From the NCBI GenBank assembly GCA_022571985.1, contig JACZWU010000001.1:611653-675652 (forward strand): a stretch of 64,000 nt of DNA, read 5' to 3'. Within the stretch, counting starts at the first letter, position 1; each line of letters opens with the position of its first letter. This stretch comes from Candidatus Zixiibacteriota bacterium (lineage in GTDB: Bacteria; Zixibacteria; MSB-5A5; GN15; FEB-12). Of the stretch, positions 9,296 to 17,239 are shown piece after piece. A model generated the notes under the pieces. That model ran no database searches. It was given only the letters and a program-made list of their open reading frames with translations, and was not told the DNA's origin. The position numbers and the translations under genes are program-made.

Positions 9296-11566
9296 CTAAT
9301 ACATGCCTGCTGCTTCCGGGTCGCCATATAACCTTTCGTACTCTTCCACCCGTTGTCTGTAATTTTCCCTGGCATCCTCTATGGTAAGATTCAGCTTGGA
9401 ATCATTATAACGCGGCTTGGCAGGTGGCGCTCCCAAAGAGGGGTCATATAACCAGTTCAGTACAGAGTCTGCCATGCTCTGGAAAGCGAGTGTATCCAGT
9501 ACAAGTGGTGTAAAGTTGCAGTGAACAGTTCTGTACAATCCGGCGTTTAACCTATGGGCAACCGGTGCGGCTTCAAAAATGAAATTATCTCCGAGCGGAT
9601 GTGTCGAACCATAGAAAGACTTATATTTGTAGAGCAGTTCGGTACCAAATGTCCTGATACTCCAGCCTACTTCGGGCAAACCATAGTTAGTTTGTGTCGG
9701 ATCCCAATGGAAGTCTGTATTCGTCGACGCACTCCAGTTTAGAAGAGTGCGCAACCTGAAAGTATCCACCACCATATCAACCCAGCCGGGCTGCCTGGCT
9801 GTGGCACCAATGAAATCTTCAATACGGGCTTGAGGAGAACACTTACCTTGTGCGTGACAACCCCATCCTGAATAAACCACTTGTGTTACGCCAAAATACC
9901 GGGCGTAGTTAGAAGGCGCGGGCCAATTTGTCAGCGGCACTGTCTGGCCGCCTAATTCTATTGTTGCACGCACCATCAGCCATACATTTACTCCGGCATC
10001 GATAGCCTTATAAATCTTTGGCATAATGTCCAGGTTAACGGTCGGACGCTTTGCGCTCTCGTTATACAAGATAATCAGCTTGTGCTGCAATAGAGCGGCG
10101 AGAGACACAGTATCGCGAGTTCTTTTTGTTTGCAGATAGTCTCTGTAATGTTTTCCAGCCTGAGGCGTTCTTGAAGTATCAAGATACAATGAGGGATCAT
10201 TCCGTGAATCTGCCCATTTCTTTATGACATCATACCAGAACCCTCTAGCTGAGTCGTCTTTTATCCAGCGATTAGACCATTTTGTAATAATCAGGTGCTC
10301 GGTAACATCTACAATCAGAACTTCACGCTCATAGCGCGGATTAAGCACTCTTACTGCTTTAAATGCAGGCACTATATCGGGTACCTGGGCATCATCCCGG
10401 CATCGAATCCAGAAAACAAAAGTCATTTCAACTGTTGTGTCGCGTTCGGGAAATTCAGAGATTGAATCCTTGTAGGAGGCAAACACATTGAATATTGTGT
10501 CTCCTGTTTTTTCAACCCAGGGTCCGCCGTCAAGACTGTTAACTGACTTAAACACTATCGAATTAAAAAGAGAATTGTCTGCAAACAACGAAGTATCAAT
10601 ATCAAAGAAGTCTTCAAGTCCGCCGGCAGCAGTAGTCGGAGTCCGCAGGCTGACAACCAGCGTGTCACAAGTGATGGCGGTATCGGGGGCAAGTGTAGTC
10701 GTATCGCAGATGATGGCAGTATCTTGCGGGGTAACCGTTGTATCAATTGTGGTATCGCATACAATCAGCTGCGGCAGCGTAATAGTAGTATCGCATTTTA
10801 TGATGGTGTCTCCGATTACAAAAACTCCTCCATCAGCGGTTACATACCTTCTTGTAAAAAACTGGGTGCTGACAAGATTGAAAATGGAATCATTGTAAGG
10901 TCCGTACAAGCGGTACTCAAATTCAAAAGGCGGCGGATCCTGCGGGAAGTCAATCAAATCTTCACCTCGCCAGCGCAATTTCACACCGGTAATAACTCCT
11001 CCCGCCTGTACGGCATCGACAAATGGCTGGTCTATGGCCGGCGGGTTAAATAGAATCGTCTGGGGCGGATTGTCATTTCTTCCGAAAATTCTCCATACAA
11101 TTATAGAACCCAGGCCCTCTTCGTCAAAAGCCTGTAAAAAGACATACTGCTGAACGAAAGTGTTGACAGGGTCATTAAGATCGGCTGAAAGTTTAATAAT
11201 ATCCTGTGTGCCCGGCTGTGAGTTAGAGACATCTACATCCAGAACAGTCCAGTTAGTATCATCAACTTTCTGGATATATACTTCCGGTGCATCAGGTCCA
11301 AGCTCATCAAAGGTTGCTACATGATAGCGGAAAAATGCTATAATTCCATCCGGATCACTCCCCCACCAATAGATCACAGAATTTCTTGAAAAATTAGTAC
11401 TTTCCGGCGGAGAATTAATGAAACCAACTATCGGAGCCAAATTTGCGGTAGCTTCTCCCTTCCAGTCCGAACTACAGCCAGACACAAACAGAAAACTAAG
11501 TGGAACCATTAGCAGGAGAAAAAGCGTAAGAGCTGAAACCAATCTATTCTTTGCAACATTGTCCAT
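9296..11566 (-). CDS. Large lipoprotein of unknown function with CDTT repeats
   Basis: 756 residues. The N-terminus has a hydrophobic stretch ending in a lipobox (LFVSGC, Cys about residue 31), so it should be a membrane-anchored lipoprotein. Residues about 60-330 look like Ig or fibronectin-type domains. At about 255-305 a Thr/Asp-rich stretch repeats CDTT four times with 12-17 residue spacing. From about residue 420 a region starting VLIVDVTEHLIITK resembles the GATase-like fold also hinted at in the M6 peptidase. It lies 20 bp downstream of the PorV-like gene, in the same direction as the TonB receptor, so the three may form an outer-membrane unit. The function is not recognised. Confidence 0.8.
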   Translation of the reverse strand: MDNVAKNRLVSALTLFLLLMVPLSFLFVSGCSSDWKGEATANLAPIVGFINSPPESTNFSRNSVIYWWGSDPDGIIAFFRYHVATFDELGPDAPEVYIQKVDDTNWTVLDVDVSNSQPGTQDIIKLSADLNDPVNTFVQQYVFLQAFDEEGLGSIIVWRIFGRNDNPPQTILFNPPAIDQPFVDAVQAGGVITGVKLRWRGEDLIDFPQDPPPFEFEYRLYGPYNDSIFNLVSTQFFTRRYVTADGGVFVIGDTIIKCDTTITLPQLIVCDTTIDTTVTPQDTAIICDTTTLAPDTAITCDTLVVSLRTPTTAAGGLEDFFDIDTSLFADNSLFNSIVFKSVNSLDGGPWVEKTGDTIFNVFASYKDSISEFPERDTTVEMTFVFWIRCRDDAQVPDIVPAFKAVRVLNPRYEREVLIVDVTEHLIITKWSNRWIKDDSARGFWYDVIKKWADSRNDPSLYLDTSRTPQAGKHYRDYLQTKRTRDTVSLAALLQHKLIILYNESAKRPTVNLDIMPKIYKAIDAGVNVWLMVRATIELGGQTVPLTNWPAPSNYARYFGVTQVVYSGWGCHAQGKCSPQARIEDFIGATARQPGWVDMVVDTFRLRTLLNWSASTNTDFHWDPTQTNYGLPEVGWSIRTFGTELLYKYKSFYGSTHPLGDNFIFEAAPVAHRLNAGLYRTVHCNFTPLVLDTLAFQSMADSVLNWLYDPSLGAPPAKPRYNDSKLNLTIEDARENYRQRVEEYERLYGDPEAAGMY

Positions 11567-11586
11567 TACTATAATAATCCTTCTGA

Positions 11587-12594
11587 CTAAAATGCGAATG
11601 ATAAAGTAAAGCGATGTACTTCAGTTAATATTCCAAAATCCTGATAGGCATAGTCTATCCGAATTTCCTGGTCTTCGTTAAAGGGCAGTCTCAATCCTCC
11701 GCCGGCGGTCAGACCGTCAACGTCATAATTGAATCGTGCACCTGCCCGGAGAGAAACCATATCCTTGAATGTATATTCTACTCCGGTGTTATATTTTTCA
11801 AGGTTGTCCGAGGGATGCCAGCCTTCAGCAGCGAATGTCACAAAATGGTCAACCTGTTCAATAACGTTTATTGAGGCTCCGAACTTGAAATTAATCGGCA
11901 GGGGATAATCCACCCGCTCAAATCTCATGTCTCCGCCAAAATTGGTAATAACCATGCCAATCTTGAATCCTCTAAAACCAGTGTCGTAAAGCGTGCCAAC
12001 ATCGGCGGCCCAGCCGTTCGATGTAAAGAATAACGCTTTTTCATGTAGAAACTTAACTGTAAAACCAATAGAGAACCTGTCAGTTAAATAACGTCCGTAA
12101 CTAAAACCCAGCGCCAAATCTGTCCATGAGAATGTTCTTCCAGTACCTCTTTCTGTTGGGCTAACAACGCCGTTGCCGTAAGTTGTTTCAATAATGTCTC
12201 CAGAACTGAGCGCATAGCCGCTAATTGCAATAACGCCACCAATTGATTCCAACGGCATACCAAAACCAAAGAATGAATAACTGACATCAGCCGGCATGCT
12301 GATAAGGGTGAAAGAGGCCTCATACCCGTAGAGTGATGTCAGAGCAGCCGGGTTATAATAGACTGCCGAGATGTCATCTACAACAGCCGTAAAGGCTTCA
12401 CCCATGGCCATGGCTCTTGAGGAAACTCCGAGCTCCAGAAACTGCGCACCGGTTGTGCCTACTTTGGCCTGAGAGAAAACCACAGGCGATGTCAGAGCTA
12501 TCGCTACCAATGCACAACTGATCGATAGCAATACCATCCTGCTAGTTTTCTTTGCCCTCCCTGCCAGTTTTTCTTTATTTTTTAAAGAAGTCAT
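11587..12594 (-). CDS. PorV/PorQ-like outer-membrane beta-barrel protein
   Basis: 335 residues from the ATG at 12594, which has a GAGG ribosome site 7 nt upstream; an ATG at 12606 is possible but less well served. After a signal peptide comes AQFLELGVSSRAMAMGEAFT and then DDISAVYYNPAAL, the conserved N-terminal signature of the PorV/PorQ family. The rest is alternating beta-strands ending in an aromatic residue (FTLSFAF), as in outer-membrane barrels. PorV serves the T9SS as an attachment or shuttle protein in Bacteroidetes. With T9SS-sorted peptidases nearby that role fits, but the family is broad. Neighbours: TonB receptor 36 bp upstream, lipoprotein downstream. Confidence 0.83.
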   Translation of the reverse strand: MTSLKNKEKLAGRAKKTSRMVLLSISCALVAIALTSPVVFSQAKVGTTGAQFLELGVSSRAMAMGEAFTAVVDDISAVYYNPAALTSLYGYEASFTLISMPADVSYSFFGFGMPLESIGGVIAISGYALSSGDIIETTYGNGVVSPTERGTGRTFSWTDLALGFSYGRYLTDRFSIGFTVKFLHEKALFFTSNGWAADVGTLYDTGFRGFKIGMVITNFGGDMRFERVDYPLPINFKFGASINVIEQVDHFVTFAAEGWHPSDNLEKYNTGVEYTFKDMVSLRAGARFNYDVDGLTAGGGLRLPFNEDQEIRIDYAYQDFGILTEVHRFTLSFAF

Positions 12595-12630
12595 AAACCG
12601 CCTCATATATTTAATGATAATATTTCCATT

Positions 12631-15600
12631 CTATAAGTTCAGCTCAATACCGAGCCTAATTTGTCTGCCAAAATCCCAGTTGGCCGGATTTGAATCAAAA
12701 GGCGTGCCGCCTTTAATAATTCCGCTCTGGTTCTGTTGTGTATCTGGGCGACCAGTACCACTATACACGAAAACAATATTTTCGCTGTCGAATACATTTT
12801 CGACATTGGCAATAAAGCGATAATATAAGCCCGCCATTTTAAATTCTTTTGAAAATCTAATGTCAAAATTGATAAGTGAGGGTCTCCTGAGAGAATTGGT
12901 CTGAATATCTTCGCCGAGAGACTGGGTAATGTTGGGATACGAACGAGAAGGAGTAAACGGACGCCCGCTTTCTACCAGAGTTACCAGACTAAGCGACCAG
13001 CCATTGGGAATCCCAATTCCAAACAAGCGAGGTTTAATAGTTGTCGGCACCACAATCTGGATACTGGCCTTTAATGAATGACGAACATCGTTATCCAAAG
13101 GAGATTCCGAAAGAGGCTCACGTGACAATTCGAAGTCGCTCAAGTAATTATCGTTTGTCTGAGAAGCCTTTCCGAATGCAAAGGCATAAGTATAACTTAA
13201 GAAGCCATTGACGTATCCGCCGCCTCTTTTTTCAACTGTCAGCTCAAATCCACGGCCGCGTCCATAGTCACTATTGCGATACTGCTGCCGCAAAATGTTG
13301 TTATCATCGCGAACATTTTGAATATTAATTTTGTCAAATTCATCTTTGAAGTAACCGCCAATATCAATCGAGTAGTGCTGACTCATGGCATATTTGACTC
13401 CGAAAGAGTACTGAATTGTTTTCTGATAGTCGAGGTTGTAGTTACCAACCACTACGTTCCTATTAACTGAAGCGGTATTTCTGGCGTACATCCACTGCAA
13501 ACTTGGCAGCTGATAAAAGTGACCGTAGTTAAAATAAACTTTGGCCTTGTCAGATATAGGATATGAGAAACCTATGCGGGGAGAAATCTTCTGGCGGTCT
13601 CCAAGTATGATCCCTGTTCCGAGGTCGTCATTGCGGGCTATCTCTCTTAGCTGTTCGGTTTCCTGAAGAAAGAAATCCCAGCGAATTCCTAACGACGCAA
13701 TCATCGAACCATACTCAAGCTTGTCTCTAAAATATACAGAACCAGCCCAGGGACTATACTGGAACATATCCCTGAACGCTCCCCGGGTAGAATATGGGCC
13801 ACCATCAGGGATACCAAGGTATTCAACGTATGGTTGTTCAATGTCCTGGAAGACAAAATCCATATTTCTGACGGCAAATCCACCCTTTAACTCATGAGAG
13901 CCCACCTGCCAAAAAGACTGGATCTTCCCACGAGCCGTATTGATTTCTCGCCGGTGCCATGTCGCAGGACTTAGGTAAGAGATTGGATTAAGGAAATTGC
14001 TGGAACCGCCGGCATCCCAAATTCCGTTGCCATTAAAATCAGTAAACGGCTCCCCCTGGTCATACTGGAAATTCGGCGGGTCATAAAGTCCGTTACCGTT
14101 TCTATCGACAAATGGAATTCCTTCAGACCAAAAGCCCAAAGGACCATCATAAAATCCGTTTTCGTTTAGGTCGTGAACCGTACGAATCCATTTATCAATG
14201 CCGGGCTGGAAAATGCCGTCACCATTTACATCATTAAAGGGTTCTCCGATAATTGAGTCACCGTCCATATATGGCTCGGGGTCGCGGTCATTTATAACGT
14301 TTCGTCGGTCGGCATCCAGAATGCCGTTACCGTTGCGGTCATGCAGAAAATCTCCCTGATCCCAGACGCCGTTTCCGTTCAAATCTATAAACGGTTCTCC
14401 TTCAAGAAAATCTATATAGCCGTTGTTATTAAAACGAAAGCCGGAACTTTCCTGAGAACCACCCTGGAAGTTAATCTCAAAATTTGACTCACCAAAAGTA
14501 TAGGCCGGTCCGTTAAAGTTATCTCCGAATGTCATTGTGTCAGGAAACAAATTAATAACCGGTTCCGGTGCATCGTAAACACCATTGCCATTCAGATCTT
14601 CATAAGTTTCCCATTCATAATCAAAGGCGAACTGATCGGGAGTCAAGCCATGCCCCGGGTTATTGGGGTCTCCTGGCTGCTGGCTGACAGTACTCTGTTG
14701 GTAGGAGAATATCGCTTCATAATGGAAATTTCTGGAAATCGCGTGGGTTACTTCTAAAGAAATGATTTTCAACTTATCCTCACGGATTGGAGCAGTCCCA
14801 GAGCTGTATCGATAGCTCCAGTCAAATAATGTTCTTCTGCTCAGCGTGTTCTTATAAGAGAATAAAAACTTCAGATTCTGTTGGGGGCGAAAGACAATGT
14901 TACCTTTCCAGTGATAAAGGTTGTTTAGTCGCTCAGGGACATCAATCCCGAAAAAGTTAAAAAAACCATCATTGCGTACGGTTTGAGGTGTATTAAAATT
15001 ATCATACTGAAAGAAACCGTCATTCTTATCAATTTCGGCATAAAAGAAATAGGTCAATTCTTTATCCTCGAGAAAATTTATCCCCAAAGCTGGCAGAATT
15101 TTGCTGCGCAAAATCGGGTCCGGACCTGAAAGCCTGAATCTTACATAATCACTATTTCGTGAGTATTCATTTAAGGCAGCATTACCGAAATCATCAGTCT
15201 GAAACTGCATGTTTGCTCTGGTGACGTCCTTTGAACCGGTCTGGGTTCTTATGGTAACAATCCCTGAAAGTGCATCACCATACTCAGGGTCAAAGCCGTC
15301 TTTAATAATCGTGAATTCCTGAATGGAGCCCGAAACCAGTGATAGCTGGGCGCCAGCCTGTCCCAGACCGCCAAGTGCATCATCAATAGGCACACCGTCT
15401 ATAATGTAGCTGACCTCAAAAGCTCTGCCGCCACGGATAAAAATTTCACCGGCACTATTAGTGACAACACCTGCAACTTGCTGAATCAGTTCATCAACTG
15501 TCGTAACCGGCTGAGTTTCAATTGTCTCTTTCGTCATAATCGTCTGGTTAGAGGTTTCAAACTTATCAATTATATCAATTACGGCCTCAACCACGATTCT

Positions 15601-15957
15601 TTCTTCCAGAGCTTCCACCGTCTCTGAAATACTCTGATTAATCTCAACCGTCAAATTGGATTTTACAACAACGTTGGTCACTTCAACAGGATTGTATCCG
15701 ACCAGTGAAATAATAAGTTTGTATGTTCCGGGCTCGACCAGGGAGATTTTGTATTTACCATCAAGGCCGGTGTTAGCGCCGCGATTGGTACCATCTATAC
15801 GAACAGTCGCACCGATAAGCGGGTCGCCTGTCGCTTTATCTTTTATTAATCCCTTAATTTGCCCTGTAGACGCTGCAAAACTACTTCCTGCAATAAGCAA
15901 TATGCATAGCGTTGAAGCTAACAGCCAAAATGTTTGCTGTTTGCGTTTGCTCCGCAT
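12631..15957 (-). CDS. TonB-dependent outer-membrane receptor with CarboxypepD-like N-domain and DxNGNGxxD repeats
   Basis: 1108 residues from the ATG at 15957. Order: signal peptide; a carboxypeptidase-regulatory-like beta-sandwich (GQIKGLIKDKATGDPLIGAT); a plug domain (ETQPVTTVDELIQQVAGV, FIRGGRAFEVSYIIDGVPID); then a long beta-barrel ending in alternating strands (FGRQIRLGIELNL). Between about residues 455 and 645 the barrel carries seven DxNGNGxxD-type loops resembling thrombospondin-3 or EF-hand calcium loops, in what should be an extracellular insertion. Substrate unknown. A longer in-frame reading to 16083 adds residues without a signal peptide and is rejected, because AGGAGG sits 6 nt before 15957. 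Confidence 0.9.
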   Translation of the reverse strand: MRSKRKQQTFWLLASTLCILLIAGSSFAASTGQIKGLIKDKATGDPLIGATVRIDGTNRGANTGLDGKYKISLVEPGTYKLIISLVGYNPVEVTNVVVKSNLTVEINQSISETVEALEERIVVEAVIDIIDKFETSNQTIMTKETIETQPVTTVDELIQQVAGVVTNSAGEIFIRGGRAFEVSYIIDGVPIDDALGGLGQAGAQLSLVSGSIQEFTIIKDGFDPEYGDALSGIVTIRTQTGSKDVTRANMQFQTDDFGNAALNEYSRNSDYVRFRLSGPDPILRSKILPALGINFLEDKELTYFFYAEIDKNDGFFQYDNFNTPQTVRNDGFFNFFGIDVPERLNNLYHWKGNIVFRPQQNLKFLFSYKNTLSRRTLFDWSYRYSSGTAPIREDKLKIISLEVTHAISRNFHYEAIFSYQQSTVSQQPGDPNNPGHGLTPDQFAFDYEWETYEDLNGNGVYDAPEPVINLFPDTMTFGDNFNGPAYTFGESNFEINFQGGSQESSGFRFNNNGYIDFLEGEPFIDLNGNGVWDQGDFLHDRNGNGILDADRRNVINDRDPEPYMDGDSIIGEPFNDVNGDGIFQPGIDKWIRTVHDLNENGFYDGPLGFWSEGIPFVDRNGNGLYDPPNFQYDQGEPFTDFNGNGIWDAGGSSNFLNPISYLSPATWHRREINTARGKIQSFWQVGSHELKGGFAVRNMDFVFQDIEQPYVEYLGIPDGGPYSTRGAFRDMFQYSPWAGSVYFRDKLEYGSMIASLGIRWDFFLQETEQLREIARNDDLGTGIILGDRQKISPRIGFSYPISDKAKVYFNYGHFYQLPSLQWMYARNTASVNRNVVVGNYNLDYQKTIQYSFGVKYAMSQHYSIDIGGYFKDEFDKINIQNVRDDNNILRQQYRNSDYGRGRGFELTVEKRGGGYVNGFLSYTYAFAFGKASQTNDNYLSDFELSREPLSESPLDNDVRHSLKASIQIVVPTTIKPRLFGIGIPNGWSLSLVTLVESGRPFTPSRSYPNITQSLGEDIQTNSLRRPSLINFDIRFSKEFKMAGLYYRFIANVENVFDSENIVFVYSGTGRPDTQQNQSGIIKGGTPFDSNPANWDFGRQIRLGIELNL

Positions 15958-15963
15958 GTTTGT

Positions 15964-15969
15964 CCTCCT
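15964..15969 (-). promoter_or_regulatory. Shine-Dalgarno AGGAGG deciding the TonB-receptor start
   Basis: The minus strand reads AGGAGG, six bases, then ATG at 15957. The match to the 16S anti-SD is perfect with good spacing, and it places the signal peptide at the very N-terminus. Confidence 0.8.
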
Positions 15970-16113
15970 GAACATTAGCAATCTGGGTTCAGATCTTTCT
16001 CCAAAAGTAAACCGGCTGATTTTTAAGGCTGTGGGAGGGAATATCAATAGCCAGGCTCTTAGCAAAACTTGACTGGTTCCCAACCTCCCTTTATTACAAC
16101 CCGAAAAGACTCA

Positions 16114-16137
16114 TTGAGCGACAACAACTTCGCTCAA
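16114..16137. repeat. 8-bp-stem inverted repeat upstream of the TonB receptor
   Basis: TTGAGCGA (16114-16121) is mirrored by TCGCTCAA (16130-16137) across 8 nt. It lies about 157 bp upstream of the receptor start and about 110 bp past the lipoate-ligase stop. No good T-run follows on either strand, so an operator or leader hairpin is as likely as a terminator. Confidence 0.4.
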
Positions 16138-16248
16138 CCGGCCTCGTTAATTCTAAACCGCCAAATTATCTGCATGAGCCATGATAAGTCAAGCGATTTT
16201 TCCCTGATAACAATCGAATCTATCAATTAAAAACTGTTCCTTTACTGT

Positions 16249-17073
16249 TTATAGACTCTCCACCGGCTCAGAACGTTTAATGAGATTTCGCTTTAGCAAT
16301 GGATTTTTCATCAGAAAATCTCTGATGGCCTCAATGGCTTTCTGTTCTGGTTCGCTTGGCGTTCTGTTTTTTAACGAGATGCCCAATGTCCCTGCTAGAT
16401 TTCTGCTGAAAGATTCGGAAATGTCAGATAGATTTTTGCCCTTAATCCATTGGGTTTCATCGGGTTCAGGCTCGCATTCGGCTTTTTTTGAAAGAGCCGG
16501 ATGCTCGGAGTGTTTAGTAAGCTTGATTGAACCATGCTGCAGAAAGGTGTCGTTTATCCGCCTTTGAGCAGAGCCTACAATCTTACGTCCGTCGCTTACG
16601 ATTTCATAGCGGGCAGCCGATTGAAAGCAGCTAAGCTTATTGAAGCCGTCCTTTTCTTTGAACCCCGGAGAAGATTGTCGCACGATTTGCGTCACTAACC
16701 CGATATCGTCCAAAAATCCAGCCAGCGCTGCTGCTATCAACCTTGACGTTTCTTGAACTGAGCTGGCAAGAATTCCCGAGCCTGAGCCGATTGCCCGAGC
16801 TGCAATAGAATAAGTGAGTTCGCCCGGATCGTGATAGAGTGCCCTGCCTCCGGTTATTCGACGTATCACAGCAGTTCCGTTTAGCTGGCCTAAGTCTACG
16901 GCGCGTTCAATCTCCTGATTCAGTCCAATTGTTATAGCGCCCGGGCTCCAGGAATAGAGTCGAACGAAAACTGTGCCCGGCTCTTCTGCCGCCCTTGCAA
17001 ACAGCCATTCGTCCATGCCCATATTGTAAAAGGGGTCACAGTTAAATGTTGAATAAAAATATCCGTTTACCAC
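16249..17073 (-). CDS. Lipoate-protein ligase A / lipoyltransferase family protein
   Basis: 274 residues with a GTG start at 17073. The biotin/lipoate ligase fold is recognisable: NMGMDEWLF near the start, then RRITGGRALYHDPGELTYSI, matching the RRxSGGxAVYHDxGNLN signature of LplA, then VGSAQRRINDTFLQHGSI with the expected lysine (GRKIVGSAQ). Family members attach lipoate or octanoate to E2 and GcvH domains in the cytoplasm. Whether this one is a ligase or an octanoyltransferase cannot be decided here. It is downstream of the sigma54 activator, same strand, 166 bp away, and no lipoate-dependent complex is in the window. Confidence 0.85.
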   Translation of the reverse strand: MVNGYFYSTFNCDPFYNMGMDEWLFARAAEEPGTVFVRLYSWSPGAITIGLNQEIERAVDLGQLNGTAVIRRITGGRALYHDPGELTYSIAARAIGSGSGILASSVQETSRLIAAALAGFLDDIGLVTQIVRQSSPGFKEKDGFNKLSCFQSAARYEIVSDGRKIVGSAQRRINDTFLQHGSIKLTKHSEHPALSKKAECEPEPDETQWIKGKNLSDISESFSRNLAGTLGISLKNRTPSEPEQKAIEAIRDFLMKNPLLKRNLIKRSEPVESL

Positions 17074-17239
17074 AGGCAGAATTTATCAGAGAAAACCATC
17101 TGTGGCAACAGCAGTAAGTCAGAAAGTTTTTAGTTTGCTGATTATTTTTATTGTTCGACAGGTTTGTGAGCCTGCACAACCACAACAGTTAAAGCACAAA
17201 GAGAAAATATTGATAATTATTGAAATTGCAGATCTGCCG

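Noticed and set aside
10488..11053. Plus-strand frames of 109-136 codons inside the lipoprotein gene
   Set aside because: They are antisense shadows of the low-complexity CDTT stretch; composition is Ser/Val-biased and no signals precede them.
15958..16083. N-terminal extension of the TonB receptor
   Set aside because: The added residues lack a signal peptide, and a perfect AGGAGG precedes the ATG at 15957.
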